Shown here in pieces: positions 1-10,500 of a stretch of 64,000 nt of DNA. The translations under genes were made by a program, and so were the position numbers. Position 1 is the stretch's first letter, and each line of letters starts with the position of its first letter. This stretch comes from Candidatus Jettenia sp. (GTDB lineage: Bacteria > Planctomycetota > Brocadiia > Brocadiales > Brocadiaceae): contig CP091278.1 in assembly GCA_021650895.1 (NCBI GenBank), forward strand, positions 3,625,659-3,689,658. Reading direction: 5' to 3'. The notes below the pieces were generated by a model. It searched no databases. It was not told the DNA's origin and saw only the letters and a program-made list of their open reading frames with translations.

Positions 1-132
1 GATTTGGCAACTGCGGAAGGTAATGCGGCAAAAGCAATTGTCGATTATGAGATATCTCTCGGTAATTTAGAGAAGGCTAAAGGAACGATCCTCGATGCTT
101 ATAATATCATGTTGGAAGAAGAAACTATGTAA
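1..132 (+). CDS. C-terminal end of a TolC-like outer membrane efflux protein (partial)
   Basis: The window opens inside this gene; only the last 43 codons are visible, ending in TAA at 130-132. The residues include AIVDYEISLGNLEKAKGT, which resembles the end of TolC-family outer membrane factors (alanine-rich helix, DY, then L..A.GT). That family forms trimeric channels for efflux or type I secretion. The match is short, so the family call is tentative, but the reading frame is open and is closed by a strong hairpin. Confidence 0.45.
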   Translation, partial: DLATAEGNAAKAIVDYEISLGNLEKAKGTILDAYNIMLEEETM

Positions 133-160
133 ATCTCACCAGGGAGATTTACATAGTTTC
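121..160 (+). terminator. Perfect 17-bp hairpin overlapping the stop codon of the TolC-like gene
   Basis: Bases 121-137 and 144-160 are perfect reverse complements with a 6-base loop. A short T run (TTTG) follows. The left arm contains the last three sense codons and the TAA of the gene, so the hairpin would fold in the mRNA 3' end. An intrinsic terminator is the likely role. Confidence 0.7.
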
Positions 161-458
161 TTTGTGGCAAGAATTCCGGAAAAGATTACCACGATAGACA
201 ACTTAAAGAGAAACACTCCTGGCTATTGTTCTCTCATTTACAGTCTCTTCTCATGAAAAAACAGGAGTTGATGTAGGACAAAGCTTCACAGGTTGTCCGA
301 GAATGCAGCATGCTGGTTTTCTCCATTTTAGTCATAAAAAATGGGTCAAAAATGGTTGCGTAACAGAAGTACAAAGATATAATAAAACTCTATGAAATCT
401 CTCCAGCAAAACCACACCAAGCAGTTACATGATATGCAAGAAAACAGGATAAGTATTC
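161..458. other. About 300 bp with no recognisable gene
   Basis: No open frame with a family resemblance, no RNA gene and no repeat shared with the rest of the window was seen between the hairpin and the integrase remnant. Confidence 0.5.
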
Positions 459-996
459 ATGCTCAATATCCCACCCGCTTTATTTACTAAATACAGCAAA
501 TTGTTGAATAAAAAAAGTAAGGCATTATTCCCCGAAGACATTGAGATCGTATTCTACATGGGTACGGAAGTTCCAAGCCTTTACAAAAAGCAAGAAACCT
601 TCTGATTTGAATCCATCCGATGTGAAGGATTTTATACGCTTTCTGGCTGTACAATGCCGCGTCTCGGCTTCCTCCCAGAACCAGGCGTTTAATGCCATTT
701 TGTTTTTATACAGGCAAGTATTAAAAACCGATTTTGGCGACCAGAGCGATAATGTGAGGGCCAGGCAGACCAAATATATACCTGTTGTGCTGTCTCGGGA
801 GGAAGTGAATTCGGTAATAAGCAACCTTAATTATCCTTATGGCCTTGTTGTTAGGCTTTTGTACGGTTGCGGCCTCCGGTTGTTTGAGTGCATGAAGCTC
901 AGGCTGCACAATTTCAATTCCACTAAGGACGTTATTATTTTATCAGAAAATATCATTGAAATAATTTATTGTGCTTTTTATACTTCTGATAAATAG
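459..996 (+). pseudogene. Integron-type tyrosine integrase remnant, frameshifted and truncated
   Basis: An ATG at 459 opens a frame reading LNIPPALFTKYSKLLNKK, like the N terminus of integron-type integrases. Near 540 the similarity moves one frame and continues as a SAM-like N-terminal domain (WVRKFQAFTKSKKPSDLN), then PVVLSREEV and LLYGCGLRLFECMKLRLHNFN, which contains the first catalytic Arg region (box 1). After about position 925 the likeness stops. The later catalytic Lys, His-X-X-Arg and Tyr are absent. The gene is therefore dead from both a frameshift and loss of its C-terminal half. No attI/attC cassette array was recognised nearby. Confidence 0.75.
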
Positions 997-1111
997 TAAT
1001 CTGAAATAAATGTTACTATTGAAAATTTTTCAAAATTTTTATTCTTTTAGCCCTTTAGCGCTGAGCAATTTACCTGCAATGCAATTGTATTAATTTTTTT
1101 AGGGGTTTATC

Positions 1112-1366
1112 ATGAAAATTAAAACAATCTACGAAGAAGAAATTTTAAAAGAAATACAAGATTTGTCAGAATCCATGCAGGAAAAATTAGTCAAAATTAT
1201 GCATTTCCTAAAAAAAGAAATTATCCATCCCGAATTAAGCGAAAAGAATGCAACCGATGAATTTCTCTCTGTATGTGGAACATGGGAAGACGACAGAACC
1301 ATTAACGAACAGTTAAAGGATATTTATTCAAGCAGAAAATCAACCACAGAGATGGAGAACGTATGA
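1112..1366 (+). CDS. Small antitoxin-like protein
   Basis: An 84-residue, charged, helical protein whose C-terminal part (FLSVCGTWEDDRTINEQLKD) has the W-x-D-x-R-T layout seen at the tails of many DUF2281/VapB-type antitoxins. It overlaps the next gene by 4 bases (ATGA), so the pair is translationally coupled. No toxin of a known family follows directly, so the antitoxin role is inferred from size, tail motif and pairing. Base composition is AT-rich like the rest of the scar region. Confidence 0.5.
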   Translation: MKIKTIYEEEILKEIQDLSESMQEKLVKIMHFLKKEIIHPELSEKNATDEFLSVCGTWEDDRTINEQLKDIYSSRKSTTEMENV

Positions 1367-1674
1367 AAACAGAAAAAATTCTTAATCAGTTAATTAAGCC
1401 TTTAGTACTTTCCGGGGTATATAAGGACGAAACTGTCGCACTGAAAGATATTGTAGCCACTCAGATAGAGAAGAAAATAAAGTCCTACGACAGAACTGTA
1501 AAAAACTTAAAAAAAAAATATAGAAAGGATTTTGATGTATTCTCAAAAGACTTGGAAAACAAGGCAACTCCTGAATTAGAAGACGACTGGATGGAATGGA
1601 AGGGAGCAATAGAAATGAAAGAGTCCTGGAATGAGGCATTAAAAGAGGTTATTGATAGTGAAATATCAGTTTAA
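1363..1674 (+). CDS. Hypothetical protein coupled to an antitoxin-like gene
   Basis: A 103-residue, Lys/Glu-rich, predicted all-helical protein with no signal peptide or membrane segment. Its start overlaps the stop of the preceding antitoxin-like gene by 4 bases. It holds a coiled-coil-like stretch around residues 30-65 and a Trp-rich segment near the end (DDWMEWKGAIEMKESWNEAL). I do not recognise the family. Its place suggests it is part of a small toxin-antitoxin-like operon, either as the second partner or as a regulatory protein. Confidence 0.5.
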   Translation: MKTEKILNQLIKPLVLSGVYKDETVALKDIVATQIEKKIKSYDRTVKNLKKKYRKDFDVFSKDLENKATPELEDDWMEWKGAIEMKESWNEALKEVIDSEISV

Positions 1675-1774
1675 TTTTCTTGAAGTGATTTCATTACTAA
1701 AAGAAAATGAACTTATATCAAAGATAGAAATAAAAACTATTGATGAAATTTATGGCTGTATAATTTTTGTATAG
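1658..1774 (+). CDS. Possible 38-aa third gene of the toxin-antitoxin-like operon
   Basis: A GTG at 1658, inside the end of the preceding gene, opens a frame of 38 codons (VKYQFNFLEVISLLKENEL at the start, ending YGCIIFV). The 17-base overlap fits operon coupling. It may be the start of a toxin gene cut short by the TAG at 1772, because the following bases still read plausibly in another frame. No family is recognised. Confidence 0.25.
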   Translation: MKYQFNFLEVISLLKENELISKIEIKTIDEIYGCIIFV

Positions 1775-1892
1775 TAGACAATAAAAAACAAGGGATAACA
1801 TCCTATAAGATACTATCCCTTAAAGTCATACTTTTCCGGTAAAATCAAGCATTAGAGAATATTATGTAAAAGCACTAATCTCCATTAAAAAG

Positions 1893-1938
1893 AATGGGGT
1901 TCAAGAGGTCGTGGGTTCAAATCCCGCCACCCCGACCA
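1893..1938 (+). other. 3' half of a tRNA-Pro, with encoded CCA (attachment-site remnant)
   Basis: Positions 1911-1927 form a T arm (GTGGG, loop TTCAAAT, CCCGC), followed by acceptor strand CACCCCG, discriminator A and CCA at 1936-1938. Similarity to bacterial tRNA-Pro extends back into the anticodon loop (GGG near 1896), but the 5' half is missing, so it is not a functional tRNA. A tyrosine integrase remnant ends 44 bp downstream. A 3' tRNA fragment beside an integrase is the classic scar of island integration at a tRNA gene. Confidence 0.75.
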
Positions 1939-1981
1939 ATAAATTCAAGGGTTTCACGAATTTGCCACATCTCGCTTTTCC

Positions 1982-2235
1982 TCAATTGTAGTCAGCCTCA
2001 AGAATTTGTACCCCATCTTTCAAACTATCGGGACAATGGTGTGAATAACGTTGAGTCATTCTAATATCCTGATGCCCTAATAGTTTTGATATTTTGTAAA
2101 TATCTATCCCTTTTTGTGCTAATCTCGTAGCAAAGGATTATATTCTTAAGCCATGCTGGAGAATTCTCAAGGAATCTCTTTTCTTCATCCCTTATTAATT
2201 AACGGTCTCTTTCATTATCTTTCTTCTTGAATTTG
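1982..2235 (-). pseudogene. Tyrosine integrase remnant with internal deletion, beside the tRNA-Pro scar
   Basis: Read on the minus strand, the C-terminal part is clear: FATRLAQKGIDIYKISKLLG, then HQDIRMTQRYSHH with the Tyr nucleophile, ending at a TGA whose complement is 1982-1984. Upstream, another frame shows the middle of an integrase (EEKRFLENSPAWLKNII), interrupted by a stop a few codons earlier. The segment between these two parts, which should hold the catalytic Arg and His-X-X-Arg boxes, is deleted. This is a dead phage- or island-type integrase, distinct from the integron-type remnant at 459-996. Confidence 0.8.
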
Positions 2236-4721
<2,486 letters not shown>

Positions 4722-4722
4722 C

Positions 4723-5031
4723 ATGGTTAAGAATAAAAAAGAAAAATATAGTCATGGAGAAGAATTTAGCAAAAAGGTAGGAATAAAAGAATCGCGCAGG
4801 ATAAAGGCCCGGCAGAAGAAAGGGTTTAGTATTATCTATGGATTAAGTATGTTTGGTATGGTTGGTTGGTCGGTAACTATTCCAACCATAATTCTTACAT
4901 TAATTGGAATCTGGCTGGATAGAGAGTGGCCTGGCAGATTCTCATGGACCCTTACGCTCATTGTCATTGGAGTAATTCTTGGATGTTTGAATGCATGGTA
5001 TTGGGTAAGAAAGGAGAGTCGGGGCGATTGA
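4723..5031 (+). CDS. atpQ: AtpQ (AtpI-like membrane protein of N-ATPases)
   Basis: 102 residues: a basic N-terminal tail of about 35 residues, then two hydrophobic segments (about 38-62 and 74-95), with GIWLDREWPGRFSW between them and LGCLNAWYWV near the end. This matches the AtpQ/AtpI-type gene found only after atpC in N-ATPase operons. AtpI-type proteins are thought to help c-ring assembly or metal supply. The gene begins one base after the atpC stop. Confidence 0.88.
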   Translation: MVKNKKEKYSHGEEFSKKVGIKESRRIKARQKKGFSIIYGLSMFGMVGWSVTIPTIILTLIGIWLDREWPGRFSWTLTLIVIGVILGCLNAWYWVRKESRGD

Positions 5032-5079
5032 GTTTATATAGATAACTTTATCAGAATTATGGTATAGCCTAATTTAACG

Positions 5080-5146
5080 TTGAGGAATTTCAATTATGTA
5101 GGGCAACCCTTTAGGGTTGCCTGGCAAGGCTAAAGCCTCGCCCTAC
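5080..5146 (+). repeat. R1 palindromic repeat between atpQ and atpR
   Basis: Two adjacent hairpins: GGGCAACCCTTTAGGGTTGCC and GGCAAGGCTAAAGCCTCGCC, within a GTAGGG...CCCTAC frame (core 5098-5146). A flank GTTGAGGAATTTCAATT precedes it. The same unit with the same flank recurs at 38986-39076 and, on the other strand and interrupted, at 8942-9548. It would form stable structure in the atp mRNA. Confidence 0.85.
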
Positions 5147-5173
5147 AGTAGAAAATGTAAAGAAGGCACAGGT

Positions 5174-5482
5174 ATGGCAAATGATATTATTTTTATCGTA
5201 TTGTCTCTTGCCAATGGTATTGGACTGAGCATACTGTATTTTGGAGGTCTTTGGTTAACGGTACAGGTTCTCCCTGTATCGAGTCGCCCTGCATTTTTTA
5301 TGGCAGGTAGTTTCCTTATGCGTATTGCAGCTACCTTATGTGGTCTTTATTTTATTATTGCTCATGGTGAATGGAAATCTTTATTAGCTTTCATGCTGGG
5401 GTTTCTATTCACGCGGATTGTTTTGATCCAACGATTACAATCACGGCATATTAATTTTAGACTTTTACTAAAGAAAAGATAA
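5174..5482 (+). CDS. atpR: N-ATPase subunit AtpR
   Basis: 102 residues from the ATG at 5174, with three hydrophobic segments. AtpR is specific to N-ATPase operons and is thought to help c-subunit assembly through conserved Arg residues in the membrane; RIAATLCGLYF and FLFTRIVL carry such residues. An earlier in-frame ATG at 5117 lies inside the R1 repeat and would add 19 unrelated residues, so the later start is chosen. It precedes atpB by 2 bases. Confidence 0.88.
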   Translation: MANDIIFIVLSLANGIGLSILYFGGLWLTVQVLPVSSRPAFFMAGSFLMRIAATLCGLYFIIAHGEWKSLLAFMLGFLFTRIVLIQRLQSRHINFRLLLKKR

Positions 5483-5484
5483 TT

Positions 5485-6162
5485 ATGGAAATAAGTCCTG
5501 ACTCTGTCATGATTTTTACCTGGGGATATTTTCATATCAACGCCACCATCGTATATACCTGGGTAGTAATGGCCTTATTGATCATCGTTTCCCTCTTAGT
5601 AACTCAGCATCTTTCTGCAGGATTTGCGTTATCTCGCTGGCAGAACTTTCTCGAGACCATGGTAGATTCTATGAGGAACCAGATTCGTGAAATTATTCTC
5701 CAGAGACCGGAGCCATACTTATCTTTCATAGGCACATTGTTTCTGTTTATCTCTATTTCAAACTTTCTCAGCATTGTGCCTGGATATTATCCTCCAACAA
5801 GTTCGTTTTCGACTACAGCAGCATTAGCTATTTGTGTATTTTTTGCGGTTCCCTTTTTCAGTATTACCCAATCAGGACTTGCAGGATATCTGAAGTATTA
5901 TGTAAAACCTTCAATGTTCATGCTTCCCTTTAATATTCTCGGGGTAATTTCACATACGCTGACACTCGCAATACGGCTATTCGGGAACATAATGAGCGGA
6001 ACCTTAATCGGTGCAATATTGATTTCAGTTATACCTTTTTTTGTTCCGGCAGTGATGGAGGTATTAGAGTTATTAATCGGACAAATTCAAGCCTATATCT
6101 TTGCTATCCTTGCTGCTGTATATATTGCATCTGCGACCCGTGCTGGCCGCAATGAGGAATGA
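5485..6162 (+). CDS. atpB: N-type ATPase subunit a
   Basis: A 225-residue integral membrane stator subunit with five to six hydrophobic segments. The conserved ion-path helix is seen as LTLAIRLFGNIMSGTLIG with the essential Arg, and the last helix as LLIGQIQAYIFAILAAVYIASA with the Q.Y.F pattern. It provides the two half-channels that pass the coupling ion to the c ring. Confidence 0.95.
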   Translation: MEISPDSVMIFTWGYFHINATIVYTWVVMALLIIVSLLVTQHLSAGFALSRWQNFLETMVDSMRNQIREIILQRPEPYLSFIGTLFLFISISNFLSIVPGYYPPTSSFSTTAALAICVFFAVPFFSITQSGLAGYLKYYVKPSMFMLPFNILGVISHTLTLAIRLFGNIMSGTLIGAILISVIPFFVPAVMEVLELLIGQIQAYIFAILAAVYIASATRAGRNEE

Positions 6163-6195
6163 TCAGGAAGGATTAAACAGAAAGGAGATCGTAAC

Positions 6196-6474
6196 ATGGA
6201 AATGAAAGATATTGTCAGTTTAGCTTCAATCATTATTGCAGGACTCACTATTGCTATTGGTTCAATCGGTCCTGCACTGGGGGAAGGACGGGCTTTAGCT
6301 CAGGCATTGAGTTCCATTGCGCAACAACCGGACGAGGCTAGTACCATTACCCGAACGTTATTTGTTGGTTTGGCAATGATAGAATCCGTTGCTATTTATT
6401 GTTTTGTTATTTCTATAATTCTTATTTTTGCCAACCCATTTTGGAACCATATAGTCTCGCAGGCGGGAAAATAG
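6196..6474 (+). CDS. atpE: N-type ATPase subunit c (rotor ring)
   Basis: A 92-residue two-helix hairpin with a clean Shine-Dalgarno (AAAGGAG) before the ATG. Helix 1 has SIGPALGEGRALAQAL with a membrane Glu (GEG); the polar loop is AQQPDEAS; helix 2 has MIESVAIYCF. Glu, the adjacent Ser and the Tyr five residues on are the positions of ligands known from Na-binding rings, but the usual helix 1 Gln is replaced by Glu. Two carboxylates per hairpin are typical of N-type rings, and at least one such ring has been reported to be proton-specific, so ion choice cannot be read from sequence alone. Confidence 0.94.
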   Translation: MEMKDIVSLASIIIAGLTIAIGSIGPALGEGRALAQALSSIAQQPDEASTITRTLFVGLAMIESVAIYCFVISIILIFANPFWNHIVSQAGK

Positions 6475-6477
6475 CCT

Positions 6478-7302
6478 ATGCAGATTGATGTACTCACGTT
6501 AATAGCGCAAATAATTAATTTTGTAATACTGGTGGTTCTGCTCAAGTACTTTCTGTATAACCGGATTGTTAAGGTTATGGATGAACGTAAAGAGAAAATT
6601 GTTTCGCAGTTAAAAGATGCAGACCAGAAGAAACAAGAGGCAGAGCAGGAAGCAGAATCTTATCGGAAAAAACTCAAAGAGCTAGATGATAAATACGAAG
6701 AAATGCTTTCAAACGCTCATGAAGAGGTAGAATCTCAGCGAAAAGAATTGCTGAAAAAGGCCCATGGTGAGATAAGGGAAGTCCAGGCTAAGTGGTATGA
6801 GGCAATCCAGCATGAGAGACAATTATTCATGAACGACATCCGCCAACAAGCGGGTAAAGAGGTTTATGCTGTTGCGCGTCGCGCCCTGGCAGATTTGGCA
6901 GATGCCGATCTTGGGCGACAGATAATCGACTTCTTTATCAAAAAAATCCAAAGGTTAGATGAACAGGAAATAGATAATCTGAGAAGATCTATACAGGGAT
7001 CGAAAAGATATGAAATTGATATAAACAGTGCATTTGAGATTCCACAGGAAATGCGCCAAAAAATGATACATGAAATACAAAAACAAATTACCAGTAATAT
7101 TAATGTGCGGTTTACGACATTGCCTAACCTGATCTGTGGAATAGAACTAAAAGTGAATGGGCGTAAAATTTCCTGGAATCTGGAGAATTACTTACGTGAT
7201 CTGGAAGATAATGTAACCAATGCCATCGAAAGAAAAATGAGGGAAAATCAAGAAAATATTTATCAGGAAAAGCAAAATGGAAAACGCCAGAAAAAAGAAT
7301 AA
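6478..7302 (+). CDS. atpF: N-type ATPase subunit b with delta-like C-terminal extension
   Basis: 274 residues against about 160 for ordinary b. A single N-terminal membrane segment (about 8-26) precedes a long charged coiled coil (about 35-150), the peripheral stalk. From about 185 to 255 it resembles the C-terminal part of subunit delta (PNLICGIELKVNGRKISWNL, compare the L.GG..L......D.S of delta). The operon has no separate delta gene, so this b is likely to replace delta in joining stalk and headpiece, as proposed for N-ATPases. Confidence 0.92.
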   Translation: MQIDVLTLIAQIINFVILVVLLKYFLYNRIVKVMDERKEKIVSQLKDADQKKQEAEQEAESYRKKLKELDDKYEEMLSNAHEEVESQRKELLKKAHGEIREVQAKWYEAIQHERQLFMNDIRQQAGKEVYAVARRALADLADADLGRQIIDFFIKKIQRLDEQEIDNLRRSIQGSKRYEIDINSAFEIPQEMRQKMIHEIQKQITSNINVRFTTLPNLICGIELKVNGRKISWNLENYLRDLEDNVTNAIERKMRENQENIYQEKQNGKRQKKE

Positions 7303-7351
7303 TTGCAGGAGGGAAAAAGATTCTTTCAGATGAAGGAGATGAAAAACGAAG

Positions 7352-8896
7352 ATGGTGAACACGGAGAAGGATAAGAGAGAGTTGAAAACTGTTCTAGATG
7401 ATACTTTTAAGGTTCTTAACAGGACACTTCGGGAGCATAAGGCCAAACTCGAATCTCGGGAGACAGGTACCGTATATTTTATTGGTGAAGGCATTGCCCG
7501 GGTGAAAGGGTTACCGGATGTTAAACTTAACGAACTCATTCGTTTTTCAGATAATAAAACAGGAATTGCATTCAATCTCGATCCGGACGAAATTGGCATT
7601 GTTTTATTGGATGAAGCGCAGACTTTAAAAGCTGGTAGTGAAGTTTATCGTACCGGCAGAGTTTTGGATACACCAGTAGGTGATGCCCTCCTTGGCCGTG
7701 TCGTTGATTCACTGGGTCGTCCCCTGGATGAACGGGGACCATTACATGCTTCACAACGGCAGCCTATTGAACGGGAAGCCCCGGGAATTCTAGACCGTGC
7801 GCCAGTAAGTGTTCCTCTTCAAACAGGAATTCTGGTAATTGATGCTCTGATTCCTATTGGAAGAGGTCAACGGGAATTAATTCTTGGCGATAGGCAAACT
7901 GGCAAAACCTCCATTGCAGTTAATGCTATAATCAATCAGAGGGATAAAGATGTTATTTGTGTTTATTGTTCAATAGGGCAGAAAATTTCCGGAGTCGCAA
8001 AGGTAATTGATGATTTACGTAAATACGGGGCAATGAAAAAATGTATTGTAGTAGTAGCGACCGGAGAGGATTCTCCAGGACTAAGATTTGCTGCTCCGTA
8101 CGCTGCTACCTCTATGGCAGAATACTTTATGGAACAAGGGAAAGATGTCTTAATCGTATATGATGATTTATCCCATCATGCGCGTACGTATCGGGAGATC
8201 TCTTTGCTTCTTCGTAGACCTCCTGCCAGAGAGGCGTACCCTGGCGATATATTCTATATTCACTCGCGATTGCTTGAGCGTTCTACTCATCTGAGTAAGG
8301 AGTATGGTGGCGGTTCTCTTACTGCTTTGCCTATTGTTGAGACAGAAGCACAAAATATATCAGCATATATTCCAACGAATCTTATTTCTATTACTGATGG
8401 CCAAATTTATCTTTCTCCTGAGCTATTTCAAAAAGGTATTTTGCCTGCTCTTGATGTTGGGAAATCAGTTTCCCGCGTGGGAGGAAAGGCGCAATTATCA
8501 GCATACCATGAAATTGCCGGTAATTCTCGCTTGTCTTATTCTCAGTTTGAAGAATTAGAATCATTTGCGCGTTTTGGAACACGACTTGATGAAAGAACTC
8601 GAAAGATACTTGCGCGTGGTCAGCATATCCGTGAGATTTTGAAACAATCGCCGTATGATTTACTATCGGCTCCTGAGCAGGTTGCTATCCTCTTGTCGGT
8701 GACACAAGGCCTCTTTGATAATGTCCCAATTGGTAAGATGAATGAGGTTAAAAAGGCTGTTCGAAAGGTGACTTTAGAAAAGCTGTCCGATATAGGCAAA
8801 CGGATTCTGGCAGATGAAAAACTGAATGATGATGACAAAAAAGCAATACTCGGTACTGTAGAAAAGGCCATACAATCAGGTAATTATTCAAAATAA
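7352..8896 (+). CDS. atpA: N-type ATPase subunit alpha
   Basis: A 514-residue non-catalytic nucleotide-binding subunit. The beta-barrel domain ([19 protein letters not shown]) is followed by the P-loop GDRQTGKT and the [20 protein letters not shown] stretch. The start at 7352 has GAAGGAG ten bases upstream. It is the last gene of the compact part of the operon; atpG lies 687 bp further on, beyond a block of repeats. Confidence 0.96.
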   Translation: MVNTEKDKRELKTVLDDTFKVLNRTLREHKAKLESRETGTVYFIGEGIARVKGLPDVKLNELIRFSDNKTGIAFNLDPDEIGIVLLDEAQTLKAGSEVYRTGRVLDTPVGDALLGRVVDSLGRPLDERGPLHASQRQPIEREAPGILDRAPVSVPLQTGILVIDALIPIGRGQRELILGDRQTGKTSIAVNAIINQRDKDVICVYCSIGQKISGVAKVIDDLRKYGAMKKCIVVVATGEDSPGLRFAAPYAATSMAEYFMEQGKDVLIVYDDLSHHARTYREISLLLRRPPAREAYPGDIFYIHSRLLERSTHLSKEYGGGSLTALPIVETEAQNISAYIPTNLISITDGQIYLSPELFQKGILPALDVGKSVSRVGGKAQLSAYHEIAGNSRLSYSQFEELESFARFGTRLDERTRKILARGQHIREILKQSPYDLLSAPEQVAILLSVTQGLFDNVPIGKMNEVKKAVRKVTLEKLSDIGKRILADEKLNDDDKKAILGTVEKAIQSGNYSK

Positions 8897-8961
8897 GACG
8901 CAGAACTGATGATGGAGAAGACGTATCATAAGTCTTTCTGTGTAGGGCGAGGCTTTGGCCT

Positions 8962-9485
8962 CATATGCATCAAGCTAACATGTGGAAACGGTGAAGAACA
9001 TAATCCCCCTTAGTCCCCCTTTAGAAAACTTATCCTTACCCACAAGTTAGGTAGGGAGCGAAGGTAGAAGCAAGGTAAACCACGAAGTACACGAAGAAAG
9101 AAGAACGTAGAGAAGCAAGATTTTGCGCCTTTACAATTGAGGTAGGGGTGTGTTGCTTCGCCTCAAGAAGGGATCGATCATAAAAAGAATTTATTGAGAT
9201 TTGGAACTCTCTTATTCTTCGTGTACTTCGTGTTCTTTGTGGTATTTAAAGATGTGGGTAAGGACAAGTTTAGAAAAGGGAGAAAAGTTTGATATTGTTG
9301 ATCAGGCAAACTTTTCTCAAGAGAAAATCCTTCCTTCTTTCTCCCCTTTTCTAAACTTATCCTTCTTTCCCCCTTTTTTAAAGGGGGGTTAGGGGGGATT
9401 AGAGGGGAATATGGGCACACATTGTTCTCTTTCCAAGGAGATACCTCCTTTTTTATGGAACACTATTCTTAGCTTGATGCGTATG
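8962..9485 (-). mobile_element. M2 non-autonomous mobile element, copy A (524 bp)
   Basis: The left end CATATGCATCAAGCTAA (8962-8978) and right end TTAGCTTGATGCGTATG (9469-9485) are inverted repeats with one mismatch. The 11 bases outside are duplicated: GGCTTTGGCCT (8951-8961) and GGCTTTAGCCT (9486-9496), one mismatch. Inside are C-rich/G-rich stretches (CCCCCTTTTCTAAAGGGGG type) and an M3 module. No coding frame resembles a transposase. Orientation is opposite to copies B and C. It separates atpA from atpG. Confidence 0.82.
9026..9271 (+). repeat. M3 inner module nested in M2 copy A
   Basis: 246 bp bounded by AAACTTATCCTTACCCACA and its near-complement TGTGGGTAAGGACAAGTTT. It contains inverted CACGAAGTACACGAAG motifs. 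A second copy in opposite internal orientation is at 54658-54904, and a relic lies near 24405-24450. Confidence 0.7.
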
Positions 9486-9582
9486 GGCTTTAGCCTTGCC
9501 AGGCAATCCTAAAGGGTTGCCCTACGGAATTGAAATTTCTCAACATTAAACTTCAGGTCTGAAAAAGGGAAAGAGATCGGGA

Positions 9583-10470
9583 ATGGAAACGTATGAGTCG
9601 TTGCGGGGTAAATTGAGAAGCGCGCAAGAATTAAAGTCTATCGTCAGGACTATGAAGACTATAGCTGCAGTTGCTATCCGGCAATATGAGAGGGCTGTAG
9701 AATCGCTTTCCGAGTATAACCGGGCCGTTGAATTGGGATTTCAATTTCTTTTGAAAAAAGAACCTGAGAGGGTGATGGAACGAGGCCAAATGTCTGGTGG
9801 CAATCTTTGTGCAATAGTCTTTGGTTCAGATCAGGGCATGTGTGGACAGTTTAATGATCGAATCGTATCGTTTGCAATTGATAACATGAATAGGATTCAA
9901 AAACCGGAAAGCAGGATACTTTTGGGTATTGGTGTACGGGTAGCTACGCGCCTTGAAGGGGAAAAGCAGCCCGTGGAAGAACAATTTTCTGTTCCCGGAT
10001 CAGTTGAAGGCATCATTCCCATGGTACAAAAGGTATTGATTAGGATAGAGGATTTACGCTCCAATAAGAGGATTGATCAAATTGTCATATTTTACCATAA
10101 GCGGCTATCAGGCTCAACATACAAACCTCGTATGGCATATCTTCTTCCTTTAAATACAAAGTGGCTTCGGGGTTTGGAAAAAAGGGAATGGCCTACACGT
10201 GTTCTTCCCCTATACACTATGGATTGGAACCAATTATTCTCAGCATTAATCCGTCAATACCTGTTCTTTTTACTATACCGCGCATCTGCGGAATCTCTGG
10301 CCAGTGAGAATGCCAGTCGTTTATCATCAATGCAGGCTGCGGAGAAAAACATTGAGGATCGTCTGGAAGAACTCAGGAACCAATTTAATCAGCAACGCCA
10401 GGATTCAATTACTGCCGAAATGATGGATATTGTGGCCGGCTTTGAGACATTAACTAGCAAGAGAATATAG
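9583..10470 (+). CDS. atpG: N-type ATPase subunit gamma
   Basis: A 295-residue rotor shaft subunit. The N-terminal helix carries the conserved pattern LRSAQELKSIVRTMKTIAAV, the centre has VFGSDQGMCGQFND, and the C-terminal helix ends in ENASRLSSMQAAEKNIEDRL...RQDSITAEMMDIVAGFE, which pairs with the N-terminal helix as a coiled coil. It completes the operon order atpDCQRBEFAG. Its distance from atpA comes entirely from inserted repeats; whether it has its own promoter in that block cannot be seen. Confidence 0.94.
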   Translation: METYESLRGKLRSAQELKSIVRTMKTIAAVAIRQYERAVESLSEYNRAVELGFQFLLKKEPERVMERGQMSGGNLCAIVFGSDQGMCGQFNDRIVSFAIDNMNRIQKPESRILLGIGVRVATRLEGEKQPVEEQFSVPGSVEGIIPMVQKVLIRIEDLRSNKRIDQIVIFYHKRLSGSTYKPRMAYLLPLNTKWLRGLEKREWPTRVLPLYTMDWNQLFSALIRQYLFFLLYRASAESLASENASRLSSMQAAEKNIEDRLEELRNQFNQQRQDSITAEMMDIVAGFETLTSKRI

Positions 10471-10500
10471 GAGCAATTTTCTTGAGAAAGCAGAGAAGAT

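Larger units (their letters stand above)
8942..9548 (-). repeat. R1 palindromic repeat split by a nested M2 element
   Basis: The halves are 8942-8961 (GTAGGGCGAGGCTTTGGCCT) and 9486-9548 (GGCTTTAGCCTTGCC... CCCTAC plus the flank GGAATTGAAATTTCTCAAC). Joined, they make a copy of the repeat at 5080-5146 in reverse orientation. The 524 bp between them are the M2 element. Confidence 0.85.

Noticed and set aside
9201-9392. Frames on both strands rich in PPFLKGG / NPPLKKGE type peptides
   Set aside because: They are translations of the G/C-run repeats inside M2; the same peptides appear at 17.4-17.7 kb and are not genes.
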